Positions 44,433 through 51,817 of a stretch of DNA of 64,000 bases are shown piece after piece. The stretch is taken from the NCBI RefSeq assembly GCF_018613675.1, contig NZ_JAGGPQ010000016.1, positions 124,001-188,000 on the forward strand, in the 5' to 3' direction. Both the position numbers and the translations under genes were made by a program. Source of the DNA: Arthrobacter sp. ISL-85. Its GTDB lineage: Bacteria; Actinomycetota; Actinomycetes; Actinomycetales; Micrococcaceae. Below the pieces are notes generated by a model. It was not told the origin of the DNA, made no database searches, and saw only the letters and a list, made by a program, of their open reading frames with translations. The stretch's first letter is position 1. Each line of letters begins with the position of its first letter.

Positions 44433-44618
44433 GACTCTCCTTTGTTGATGGGAGCCCCGTGCGGGTACAGGGCCTGGATCACTGGCATCCAGCCTAATAC
44501 GGATGCCAGGACTGGTGGGGGCGCCTGATTCACAGTTCCCTCTCAGCGGACATGCCGGGGGAACGAAGGGCCGGCGGGGAGAGTTGGAGCAGTTGTACCG
44601 CAGTCCGAAGGGAACACC

Positions 44619-44873
44619 ATGCACCGCAAAGCCGCCCGTTACGTCACCCGGACCACCGCCGCGGCAACCGGCGCGGTGGCTACGGCGGCCACCTCGGTGG
44701 CGGCTGCGGCGGTGGCGGCCTCCATCATCTTCAGTCCCGTGGCGGACGCCTCCTCCAGGATGGACGGGGTCCGGGCCGACCTCCAGCGGGCGGTCCAGCT
44801 GAACCAGATCACCGCGGAACAGGCATTGAGCTTCGAAGCCAAGCTGGCCGGACGGATCCTGGGGGAGGCCTGA
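44619..44873 (+). CDS. Small secreted or membrane-anchored protein
   Basis: An 84-residue protein with a twin-arginine-free, Ala/Thr-rich hydrophobic N-terminus (TGAVATAATSVAAAAVAASIIF) that looks like a signal peptide or single anchor. A short helical tail follows: MDGVRADLQRAVQLNQITAEQALSFEAKLAGRILGEA. GAAGGGAAC precedes the ATG. I recognise no family. The last 40 residues resemble a short amphipathic helical hairpin of the kind that mediates protein contacts. It is alone between the YajQ gene and tRNA-Tyr. A 9-bp hairpin (CTGGCATCC/GGATGCCAG) lies upstream at 44482-44509. Confidence 0.6.
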   Translation: MHRKAARYVTRTTAAATGAVATAATSVAAAAVAASIIFSPVADASSRMDGVRADLQRAVQLNQITAEQALSFEAKLAGRILGEA

Positions 44874-45042
44874 CCCGCGGCAATTCCGCGCCGTTTCGAC
44901 AGTTTTGGGGCAGCGCAGGGCCCGATTCGATTCTTCGCCGGAAGTTCTGTAAAGTTGTCTTGCCCGCGGTTACTGAAGCGGAACGGACCGGAAACGGACC
45001 CTTCCGAACACTGCATCGGCGGGTACTTCTTTTGAAGTTCGG

Positions 45043-45124
45043 CAGATTACCCGAGCGGCCAAAGGGGGCTGACTGTAAATCAGCTGGCAACGCCTACGGG
45101 GGTTCGAATCCCTCATCTGCCACC
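45043..45124 (+). tRNA. tRNA-Tyr (anticodon GTA)
   Basis: A complete 82-nt class II tRNA. The acceptor stem GGCAGAT pairs with ATCTGCC, with A as discriminator base. The anticodon arm CTGACTGTAAATCAG presents GTA. A long variable arm follows, then the T-loop GGTTCGAATCC. The CCA end is not encoded. A strong terminator hairpin begins 9 bp downstream. Confidence 0.96.
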
Positions 45125-45133
45125 CAAGGAGAA

Positions 45134-45169
45134 GCCTCCGGAACCACCAGGTTCCGGAGGCTTTTTTGT
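45134..45169 (+). terminator. Intrinsic terminator of tRNA-Tyr
   Basis: A perfect 14-bp stem (AAGCCTCCGGAACC / GGTTCCGGAGGCTT) with loop ACCA is followed by six T residues, a textbook rho-independent signal. Confidence 0.9.
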
Positions 45170-45485
45170 TGCCCTGGGAATGCCCCATCACTTCCTGCAG
45201 GTATTCCGGGAACCCGCCATCACGCGCGCCGCGGAGACGACAAAATCCGGGAACTTGGCCGCGGCGCGCCTGCGTCGCACTTCACAGGGTGTGATGGGGC
45301 GTTGTGGGACGGACTGCGACAGGTGATGGGGCGTTGTGGGAGGGACTGCGAAAGGTGATGGGGCGTTGGCGGGAGCGAGGCTCCAGCCGCCGTCGACACC
45401 ATGTTGGTGCGGGCGTAATCTGGCAGCATCGGCGCACGTGCCCCGATGCCCTGCGTCGATATTTCCATCGATGAAGGAGGATTCA
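45170..45485. other. Intergenic region between tRNA-Tyr and the CBS-domain gene
   Basis: About 315 bp with no convincing gene. It contains AATGCCCCATCAC near 45180, an inverted copy of the start of the 32-bp tandem repeat described separately, and GC-rich segments. The last 60 bp presumably hold the promoter of the CBS-domain gene, whose ribosome site GAAGGAGG is at 45473-45480. Confidence 0.5.
45291..45377. repeat. Tandem repeat, 32-bp unit, about 2.7 copies
   Basis: Units start at 45291, 45323 and 45355, each with GTGATGGGGCGTTG. The first two full units differ at only two positions (GGACGGACTGCGACAG versus GGAGGGACTGCGAAAG); the third is cut short at about 45377. The units are directly adjacent without spacers. 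Confidence 0.85.
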
Positions 45486-45911
45486 ATGAGTGCTGTACGC
45501 GAATTCATGACCACTGATGCGCGATGTATCAGGGAAAACGAGTCCCTTGTGGACGCCGCCCGCATGATGATGGACCTCGACTGCGGCGCGCTCCCCATCT
45601 GCGGTGACGACGGCAAGCTGAAGGGCATGATCACCGACCGCGACATTGTGCTCAAGTGCGTCGCCGCCGGCCGCGACCCGGGACAGATGATGGCCCGCGA
45701 TCTGGCCTCCGGCAAGCCCTACTGCGTTGATGCCGACGCCAACGTCGATGCAGCCATCGACATGATGGAGAAGCACCAGATCCGGCGGCTCCCGGTAATC
45801 TCCGACCACAAGCTGGTGGGCATCATCAGCCAGGGCGACATTGCGCGCAACTACTCCGAGCAGCGCGTGGGCGAACTGGTGGAACATATATCGGTGCGCC
45901 ACGGAATGTAG
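45486..45911 (+). CDS. Tandem CBS domain-containing protein
   Basis: A 141-residue cytoplasmic protein made of two CBS motifs: FMTTDARCIRENESLVDAARMM through GMITDRDIV, and YCVDADANVDAAIDMMEKHQI through GIISQGDIARN. Such stand-alone Bateman modules bind adenine nucleotides and sense energy or stress state. Close relatives in actinobacteria include hypoxia-response-type proteins. GAAGGAGG precedes the ATG. It is a single gene ended by a hairpin, and partners are not visible nearby. Confidence 0.9.
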   Translation: MSAVREFMTTDARCIRENESLVDAARMMMDLDCGALPICGDDGKLKGMITDRDIVLKCVAAGRDPGQMMARDLASGKPYCVDADANVDAAIDMMEKHQIRRLPVISDHKLVGIISQGDIARNYSEQRVGELVEHISVRHGM

Positions 45912-45931
45912 CGGCCGCAGTGCATCATGGC

Positions 45932-45976
45932 CTTGTCCGCGGATCCCGCCCATCAGGGTTCGGACCCGCGGACAAG
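45932..45976. terminator. Hairpin terminator between convergent genes
   Basis: CTTGTCCGCGG at 45932-45942 pairs with CCGCGGACAAG at 45966-45976. It lies just before the convergent end of the LysM gene and probably stops transcription from both sides. Confidence 0.65.
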
Positions 45977-46000
45977 TTTGGGAGCGGCAGTTCAGCCGCC

Positions 46001-47014
46001 TCAGTTCAGTGCAATCAGGAGCATCGTGCTGGTTCCCGGAATGCAGGTCTGCAGGATCGCCCGGGGGAAGCCGCCGAAGACCGCAATGACGTCATTGGTG
46101 GTTCCGGGGTTTGGGATGGTGCCGCGCCCGGTCACCGTGTACGTCCCGTAACCTGGGATGCTCACCGCCTCGCCCACGCCGATTCCCGAGAACCTGGCCC
46201 ACCCGCCGCAGAAATCGTGCTCGGTGATGAACAGCGAGTAGCCGTCATTGGGCGTGAAGTGGATGGGCCCGATGCAGGCATCCACCATGGACTGGCCACC
46301 CGAACCGGCCACGTAAATGGTCCGGACGGCAGGAGCCGCCGGCACAACCGCGGGAGCCGGCGCAGGTGCCTGGGCAGCAACCGGGACCGCGTCGGGGGCA
46401 GGCGCGGGCGCCGGAGCAGGTGCAGGCGCGGCAACCGCGATGGGTGGTCCCGTCAGCAGGAGCTCCTGGCCGGGGTAGATGATGCTGTATGCGCTTAGTC
46501 CGTTGGCTGCGAGCATGGCATTCATGTCCACGCCGTGGCCGGCGGCGATTGCACCCACGGTGTCGCCCGGGGCCACCGTGTACAGGTTTGGATCGCCGCC
46601 GGGTTCGGGGGCCGGTGCGGGTGCCGGTTCGGGCGCCGCCGGGGCCGGAGCAGGTTCGGCCGGAGGGGCCGGCACTTCGGCAGCCGGAGCAGCCGGAGCA
46701 GCAGGAGCAGCCGCCTGTGTTGCGACCGCTTCCACCGCGCCGGAACGGGCCGCGGGAGCGGATTGGGCCGCGTTGCCAGCGGACGGCGCTGCGGGGTTCT
46801 CTGTAACCTGGGCCGCCGTCGTGCTCCCGCTAAGGGACGCAGGCGGTGCCGCAAGTGCGCCGACGCCCACTGCCGCGACCACCGCGGCGGTGGCCATGCC
46901 GGCCCATAACTTGTTGCTGATGACTGGCCGGCCCGTGGTGAGGTCGGTCCGGGGCTCGTCGGTGGCGAAGCTTCTGCTGGCGCCGTCGGGGGAGGGGAGG
47001 GAAGGCTTGTTCAT
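46001..47014 (-). CDS. LysM domain protein with Pro/Ala-rich linkers and a C-terminal sortase-like domain
   Basis: A 337-residue envelope protein. A hydrophobic anchor (LWAGMATAAVVAAVGVGALAA) is followed by a long Ala/Pro/Glu-rich linker. A LysM motif (YTVAPGDTVGAIAAGHGVDMN ending IIYPGQELLL) for peptidoglycan binding and a second Ala/Pro linker come next. The C-terminal domain of about 110 residues shows FITEHDFCGGWARFSGI, GYGTYTVTGRGTI and AILQTCIPGTSTMLLIAL. The His...TC spacing resembles sortases, but the usual arginine after the cysteine is missing. An alternative start at 47089 adds 25 residues; neither start has a good ribosome site. Confidence 0.75.
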   Translation of the reverse strand: MNKPSLPSPDGASRSFATDEPRTDLTTGRPVISNKLWAGMATAAVVAAVGVGALAAPPASLSGSTTAAQVTENPAAPSAGNAAQSAPAARSGAVEAVATQAAAPAAPAAPAAEVPAPPAEPAPAPAAPEPAPAPAPEPGGDPNLYTVAPGDTVGAIAAGHGVDMNAMLAANGLSAYSIIYPGQELLLTGPPIAVAAPAPAPAPAPAPDAVPVAAQAPAPAPAVVPAAPAVRTIYVAGSGGQSMVDACIGPIHFTPNDGYSLFITEHDFCGGWARFSGIGVGEAVSIPGYGTYTVTGRGTIPNPGTTNDVIAVFGGFPRAILQTCIPGTSTMLLIALN

Positions 47015-47353
47015 GGGTTGCCCATCAGGTGTCGGTCCCGCCTCGGCGGCGCGGTGCACGCCGGGACGACGGACGGATCGAGATGTCATTGCGCCGCCGG
47101 CCCCGGCGGATACCGGAGCCGAAGGCGGCGCAGGTTGGAGGTATCCGCACACCCAGAAGATGCGGAGCTCCGCGTGAAGGCAGGACTCCCGGAAGCCACC
47201 CGGGGGACCCGCCAGTGCGTTGTGGTCCTAGGAACCCCGAGTCTAGGAATGCCGGCAGGGCCGGGCACCAGTAGGCGTTACCCGACTTTGCAGGCCCGCT
47301 ACTCGCCCGGAACTGAACTGCTACTCGACGCCGGGAGGTTGAGTACTTGCCGT
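47015..47353 (-). other. Upstream region of the LysM gene
   Basis: About 340 bp without a clear gene, read as the leader of the minus-strand LysM gene. It holds an inverted repeat with 8-bp arms (CGGATACC at 47107-47114, GGTATCCG at 47140-47147). It also has a TTCCTAG direct repeat near 47230-47250 on the minus strand, and repeated CTACTCG strings near 47300-47330. Envelope genes of this type are sometimes preceded by cyclic di-AMP riboswitches, but I could not align the consensus here. Confidence 0.4.
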
Positions 47354-47758
47354 TACAACGGCCGGCGTTCCCGCAGCTCCGCGATGTCCCGCCGCAACAA
47401 CGCGATCTCGACCAGTTCAGCCACCTCGGCCCGCACCGGTTCCGCCACGGCCTCAGCGGTGTCCTCCACCCTTTGGACCAGGCACAGCAACCGCAAGGGC
47501 CGGAAGAACGGCAAGGCCACGATCACCAGCTCGTGCAGGTTCCGGACCCAACCATTGCCGGCGGTTCTCCGCCAGCCACAGGTTGGCCGCGTAGTCCAGG
47601 ACGAAGACGCACCACGTTACCCACATGACGCCGTCGAGCCAGTCCGCCCCGGCGCCATCGATCCGGCCGACCACCTGCCAGGCGTACGCGCCGAGGAAAA
47701 CCAGCGCCGTAGCCATCGGGGGCCACTCCGCCAGGGCCCGGTAGCGTTGCTGCGTCAC
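47354..47758 (-). pseudogene. Decayed potassium/ion channel gene (frameshift and loss of the pore)
   Basis: The minus strand from 47758 encodes MTQQRYRALAEWPPMATALV and a second helix (WVTWCVFVLDYAANLWLAE), the start of an actinobacterial two-pore-helix ion channel. Near 47547-47550 the frame breaks: an extra G turns the expected RNLHELVIVALPFFRPLRLL into an unrelated reading, and the correct sequence continues in the next frame. That frame jumps directly from PLRLLCLVQ to a channel-type C-terminal helix (RVEDTAEAVAEPV ... LRERRPL, stop at 47354). The middle helices and selectivity filter are gone. No working channel can be made. Confidence 0.7.
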
Positions 47759-47829
47759 ACAGGAAATCCCACGGCGGATGCCGTGCGGCCAGCCTGCCGG
47801 AAAATGTTACCGACGGGTAACATCGAGGC

Positions 47830-48384
47830 ATGCACCTGGTCCTGAGAACCCTCCTCATGCTGTTCCGCTCCCGCCGCCGTCCGCCGTTGTCGGTGTGGGA
47901 CCCGTCGGCCCTGCCCCTGCGTGTCCTGCCCACGGACATCGACATCGCCATGCACGTCAACAACGGCATGTACCTGTCCCTGATGGACCTGGGCCGGTTC
48001 GATCTGATGGTGCGCAGCGGCGTCTGGAAACGGATGCGCCGCCGCGGCTGGAGCCCGGTGGTGTCCGCGGAGACCATTTCCTTCCGCAAGTCGCTGCAGC
48101 TGTGGCAGGAATACGCCATCGAGACCCGCATCATCGGGCTGGACACCAAAGCGATCTTCTTCGAACAGCGCATGGTGGCCGACGGCGAGATTTACGCCCG
48201 TGCCTACATCGCCACCCGGCTGGTCACCAAGGCGGGCCCGGTCAGCCAGGAGGACATCCTCGCGGAGTTCGGCACCCCGCCGGCGGACCTGGTGCTCCCC
48301 GACTGGATCCACGAGTGGCGCGCCTCCAGCGCCCTCCCCGGCAGCCGCAGGCCCGCTCCGCACCTCTGGGACGCCACCACCTGA
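47830..48384 (+). CDS. Thioesterase superfamily (hotdog fold) protein
   Basis: A 184-residue protein of the acyl-CoA thioesterase 4HBT type, close to the THEM6-like branch. LPTDIDIAMHVNNGMYLSLMDLGRFD contains the active-site Asp/Asn region of hotdog thioesterases. VVSAETISFRKSLQLWQEYAIETRI is the next conserved strand pair. The basic hydrophobic N-terminus (LVLRTLLMLFRSRRR) may bring it to the membrane. Substrate is unknown, and no fatty-acid gene is adjacent. It starts at an ATG without a strong ribosome site. Confidence 0.85.
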   Translation: MHLVLRTLLMLFRSRRRPPLSVWDPSALPLRVLPTDIDIAMHVNNGMYLSLMDLGRFDLMVRSGVWKRMRRRGWSPVVSAETISFRKSLQLWQEYAIETRIIGLDTKAIFFEQRMVADGEIYARAYIATRLVTKAGPVSQEDILAEFGTPPADLVLPDWIHEWRASSALPGSRRPAPHLWDATT

Positions 48385-48477
48385 GCCTTACGCCGCCGTC
48401 GTCCCTTGCCGCTATTCCCAATCACGCGGCAAGCGAACAACCGCGACAGGCCCGGGCCGGGCGCGTACCGTGGGTAC

Positions 48478-48912
48478 ATGGCTACCCTTGACATCACAGG
48501 TGAAAAGTTCGCATCCACGATCGAAGGCAACGATATTGTCCTGGTTGATTTCTGGGCAGAATGGTGCGGTCCCTGCAAGCAGTTCGGCCCCACATACTCG
48601 TCAGTCTCCGAGAAGCACCCTGACGTCCTCTTCACCAAGGTGGACACCGAAGCCGAGCAGCAGCTCGCCGCAGAGGCAGGCATCACCTCCATCCCCACGC
48701 TGATGGCCTTCCGCGAAAAGGTGCTGGTGTTCTCGCAGCCCGGCGCGCTCAACGCCCAGCAGCTGGAACAGGTGGTGGACGCCGTGAAGGCGCTGGACAT
48801 GGACGAGGTCCACGCCCATGTGGCCCGCCAGCAGGAGGAAGCAGCCGCCGCGGCCAGCAAGCCTGCCGGCCAGGCCGGACCGCAGGACGGCACGCAGATC
48901 CCCGACTTCTAA
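48478..48912 (+). CDS. Thioredoxin
   Basis: A 144-residue cytoplasmic thiol oxidoreductase with the complete active site LVDFWAEWCGPCKQF and the cis-proline region ITSIPTLMAF. It is about 35 residues longer than E. coli TrxA because of a charged Ala/Gln/Gly tail (HVARQQEEAAAAASK onward). MATLDITGEKF is the family-like start; a longer frame opens at 48406 but that part is unrelated. It is alone, closed by a strong hairpin, so it is not in an operon with a thioredoxin reductase. Confidence 0.92.
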   Translation: MATLDITGEKFASTIEGNDIVLVDFWAEWCGPCKQFGPTYSSVSEKHPDVLFTKVDTEAEQQLAAEAGITSIPTLMAFREKVLVFSQPGALNAQQLEQVVDAVKALDMDEVHAHVARQQEEAAAAASKPAGQAGPQDGTQIPDF

Positions 48913-48920
48913 GACTCGTT

Positions 48921-48968
48921 AAACGCAGAACGCGGGACCTCCGGTGGGAGGTCCCGCGTTCTGCGTTT
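48921..48968. terminator. Strong bidirectional hairpin terminator
   Basis: A perfect stem of about 22 bp (48921-48942 with 48947-48968, GGTG loop) follows the thioredoxin stop by 8 bp. It has A- and T-rich ends on both sides, so it serves thioredoxin and the convergent gene. Confidence 0.88.
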
Positions 48969-48979
48969 TAACGGCTGCG

Positions 48980-49258
48980 CTAGACGCGTTCCAGCTGGAC
49001 CGGTTCGGCCAGCAGCGCGCTCAGCGATTCATTCAGGTCCTGCACGGCGGTGCCCTTGGAGTGCTTGTCCAGGTCCTCCTCGGACGCCCACTGCTCGGTC
49101 AGGACCAGTTTCTCCTCGGTGGCTTCGGTCAGCTCGTACTGGATGCAGCCTGGCTCCTGCACCACCTCGTCGATGGCGATTTCCAGGGCAAGCTTGACGC
49201 GGTGGAACTCGCCGTCGTTGGGGATGAACGTTGCTATCAGGTCAATGGGTGCACTCAT
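48980..49258 (-). CDS. Antibiotic biosynthesis monooxygenase (ABM) fold protein
   Basis: A 92-residue dimeric alpha/beta-barrel protein of the putative quinol monooxygenase (YgiN-like) group. IDLIATFIPNDGEFHRVKLAL, EPGCIQYELTEATEEKLVLTEQWAS and DLDKHSKGTAVQDL are the standard strand-helix pattern. Such proteins oxidise quinols or heme-like aromatics without cofactors, but many members have no known activity. The start is the ATG at 49258. It is divergent from the acyl-CoA ligase gene. Confidence 0.85.
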   Translation of the reverse strand: MSAPIDLIATFIPNDGEFHRVKLALEIAIDEVVQEPGCIQYELTEATEEKLVLTEQWASEEDLDKHSKGTAVQDLNESLSALLAEPVQLERV

Positions 49259-49351
49259 GGATGTCACAATACCGGGCGCTGGGGGACGAACCGGCAGTGT
49301 TGCGGTCCCGGCATGCTTCTCCTGCCGGGATCCTGTTGGTAGCGTGCCATC

Positions 49352-51028
49352 ATGCGTGCTTATACAGCCGGGGACACTGACGTCCCGCTCCTGGAGGAAA
49401 CCATCGGCGCGAACTTTGAGCGCGTCGCGGCCCAGTTTCCCCTCCACGACGCCCTCATCGAGGCCGCCCCGGTGCCGGGCGCTGACGCCCGCCGCTGGAG
49501 CTACACCAAGATGAACGACGACGTCGACCGGCTGGCGCGCGCGCTCCTCGCCTTGGGAGTCGCCAAGGGGGAGCGGGTGGGCGTCTGGAGCCCCAACTGC
49601 GCAGAGTGGACGCTGCTGCAGTACGCCACCGCCAAAGCCGGCGCCATCCTGGTCAACGTCAACCCGGCGTACCGCAGCCACGAACTCGAATTCGTGGTCA
49701 AGCAGAACGGCATGCGCATGCTGGTCACGGCGCCGTCGGACACCAACAGCGACTACGTCGCCATGGCCCGCCAGGCACTCCTCACCTGCCCGGACCTCCA
49801 GGAGCTGGTATTCCTGCCGGACCATGGGCTGGACGCGCTGAAGGCCGGCAGCCCCCAAAGTGACGCGGAACTGACGTACGCTGAACTGCTCACCCGGGCA
49901 GACGGCGTCGGGCATTCGCACCTGTTGGCGCGCATGGCCGAACTAAGCCCGCATGATCCCATCAACCTGCAGTACACCTCTGGCACCACGGGATTCCCCA
50001 AGGGCGCCACGCTGACGCACCACAACATCCTGAACAACGGCTACGCGATCGGCGAGCTGCTGGGCTACACGGAGCAGGACCGGGTGGTGATCCCGGTGCC
50101 CTTCTACCACTGCTTCGGGATGGTGATCGGCAACCTGAACGCGTTCAGCCACGGCGCCGCCACGATTATTCCCGGGCGCGGGTTCTCGCCCGCGGCGGCG
50201 CTCGAGGCGGTGCAGGACTTCAGCGCCACGTCCCTGTACGGCGTACCCACCATGTTCATCGCTGAACTGGCGCTGCCCGACTTCGGGTCCTACGATCTGT
50301 CCACGCTCCGCACCGGGGTGATGGCCGGTTCGCTGTGCCCCATCGAGGTGATGAACAGGGTCATTTCGGAGATGAATATGGTGGACGTTGCCATCTGCTA
50401 CGGCATGACCGAGACGTCGCCGGTGTCCACCATGACGCGCAAGGGGGACAGCCTGCAGCAGCGCACGGAGACCGTGGGCCGGACCATGCCGCAGCTGGAA
50501 AGCATGATCGTGGACCCTGCCACCGGGGAGGGCCTGGAACGCGGCCAGATCGGCGAACTCTGCACCCGCGGCTACGCTGTGATGGCCGGATATTGGAACC
50601 AGCCGGAAAAGACGGCCGAGGCCATCGACGCAGACGGCTGGATGCATACGGGGGACCTGGCGCGCATGGACGACGACGGCTACGTGGTGGTGGAAGGCCG
50701 GATCAAGGACATGGTGATCCGGGGCGGCGAAAACATCTACCCCCGCGAGATCGAGGAATTCCTCTACACCCATCCCGACATCCAGGACGTGCAGGTGATC
50801 GGCGTCCCGGATCGCCGGTACGGTGAGGAGCTCATGGCCTGCGTCATCCTTAAACCGGGTGCCGGTCCGCTGGACGCCGAGTCCCTGGCCGAGTTCTGCC
50901 GCGGGCGTCTGGCGCACTACAAAGTTCCCCGCTACGTCGAGGTCCGGGAGAGCTTCCCCATGACGGTCTCGGGAAAGATCCGCAAGGTCCAGATGCGCGA
51001 GGAGGCCGTGGCCCGGCTGGGGCTCTGA
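49352..51028 (+). CDS. Fatty-acyl-CoA ligase (AMP-binding enzyme)
   Basis: A 558-residue adenylate-forming enzyme that activates a fatty or other carboxylic acid as its CoA thioester. The P-loop motif is YTSGTTGFPKGATLTHHN; the A5 motif is CYGMTETSPVS. The hinge and C-terminal lid read GDLARMDDDGYVVVEGRIKD and the catalytic lysine is in TVSGKIRK. Length and GRGFSPAAALEAV-type segments fit medium/long-chain FadD or the FadD3/AMP-ligase group common in actinobacteria. No beta-oxidation gene is adjacent, so the acid is unknown. Confidence 0.9.
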   Translation: MRAYTAGDTDVPLLEETIGANFERVAAQFPLHDALIEAAPVPGADARRWSYTKMNDDVDRLARALLALGVAKGERVGVWSPNCAEWTLLQYATAKAGAILVNVNPAYRSHELEFVVKQNGMRMLVTAPSDTNSDYVAMARQALLTCPDLQELVFLPDHGLDALKAGSPQSDAELTYAELLTRADGVGHSHLLARMAELSPHDPINLQYTSGTTGFPKGATLTHHNILNNGYAIGELLGYTEQDRVVIPVPFYHCFGMVIGNLNAFSHGAATIIPGRGFSPAAALEAVQDFSATSLYGVPTMFIAELALPDFGSYDLSTLRTGVMAGSLCPIEVMNRVISEMNMVDVAICYGMTETSPVSTMTRKGDSLQQRTETVGRTMPQLESMIVDPATGEGLERGQIGELCTRGYAVMAGYWNQPEKTAEAIDADGWMHTGDLARMDDDGYVVVEGRIKDMVIRGGENIYPREIEEFLYTHPDIQDVQVIGVPDRRYGEELMACVILKPGAGPLDAESLAEFCRGRLAHYKVPRYVEVRESFPMTVSGKIRKVQMREEAVARLGL

Positions 51029-51057
51029 CTGGCCGGGCTGGTGGGCGGGCCTCCGGC

Positions 51058-51711
51058 CTATCGCAGGGAATCCCCGGGCGGGATGGGGAGAACGAGAATT
51101 GCCGGTTGGCCCTGTCCGCCGGCCGCTCCTGGGCGGCGGGATGCCCGCACCGCCACAAGGGCAACCAGGAGGGCTGCGGCAATCCCCGCGACGGCCAGGA
51201 GGCGGCGTGAGACACCTGCCGCCGGCACCAAGGCGCGGGCAGTCGCCCGCCGCGGACTATCAGGACCTACGGCGGTGACCTCGTCCGGGGTAAGTTCCCA
51301 CTCGGACGGGGCGGGAAAAATTCCGGGCGGAAGCTGCTCCTGCCGCAGTTCACGCCTGGAGGCGAGCCGTTCCCGGACGTCGTCATTCGGAGCGGGAACG
51401 ATGGTGTCTGCCGTCACCGCAGCGTCAAGGTCAACGATGTAAGGTTCGCCGTAGAACGCCGAGGAAGCCACTGATTCCACCCACGTGCCGGGTGGTGCCT
51501 CAACCCCGCGGCGCGAGAAGGCAGCCAGCAGCATCTCCCTGATCTCGTCCAGGCCCCTGCCCTCGGCGTCCCTGGTGACCTCGAAGATGGCCAGCTGGAG
51601 CTGCACCTTCTCATCCTCCATCGGATCCACGGCGGTCGGGTCCTGCCCGGTTGGATCCGTGTCCAGCGGCTCCCTGTTGGGCCGGTTGCTGCTGCCTGGA
51701 TTGGAGCTCAT
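51058..51711 (-). CDS. Single-pass membrane protein of unknown function
   Basis: A 217-residue protein beginning MSSNPGSSNRPNREP with a hydrophilic Asp/Pro-rich N-terminus. A folded segment follows (KVQLQLAIFEVTRDAEGRGLDEIREMLLAAFSRRGVEAPPG), then SVASSAFYGEPYIVDLDAAV. A charged stretch leads to one membrane helix near the end (RLLAVAGIAAALLVALVAV). The outer tail is short and Gly/Pro-rich. AAGGGA precedes the ATG at 51711; another Met lies six codons upstream. I do not recognise a domain. It is convergent with the acyl-CoA ligase gene. Confidence 0.6.
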   Translation of the reverse strand: MSSNPGSSNRPNREPLDTDPTGQDPTAVDPMEDEKVQLQLAIFEVTRDAEGRGLDEIREMLLAAFSRRGVEAPPGTWVESVASSAFYGEPYIVDLDAAVTADTIVPAPNDDVRERLASRRELRQEQLPPGIFPAPSEWELTPDEVTAVGPDSPRRATARALVPAAGVSRRLLAVAGIAAALLVALVAVRASRRPGAAGGQGQPAILVLPIPPGDSLR

Positions 51712-51817
51712 GGAGATCCCTTCGGTCATGGTTCAGCCGTACTTGTGGCTGGACGCCCTTACGGGTGCCGTACCCATTGCCGTTCAGATCAAGCATTTGT
51801 TTCCGGGAACCCGGGTC

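Noticed and set aside
45291..45377. Possible CRISPR array
   Set aside because: The 32-bp units are adjacent with no spacers, there are fewer than three full copies, and no cas gene is present.
47015..47353. ydaO-type (cyclic di-AMP) riboswitch before the LysM gene
   Set aside because: The genomic context is attractive, but the conserved core elements are not found. Only one 8-bp inverted repeat is clear.
47453..47758. Intact 101-residue membrane protein
   Set aside because: The last 30 residues are a frameshifted reading. The correct continuation in the next frame shows a damaged channel gene.
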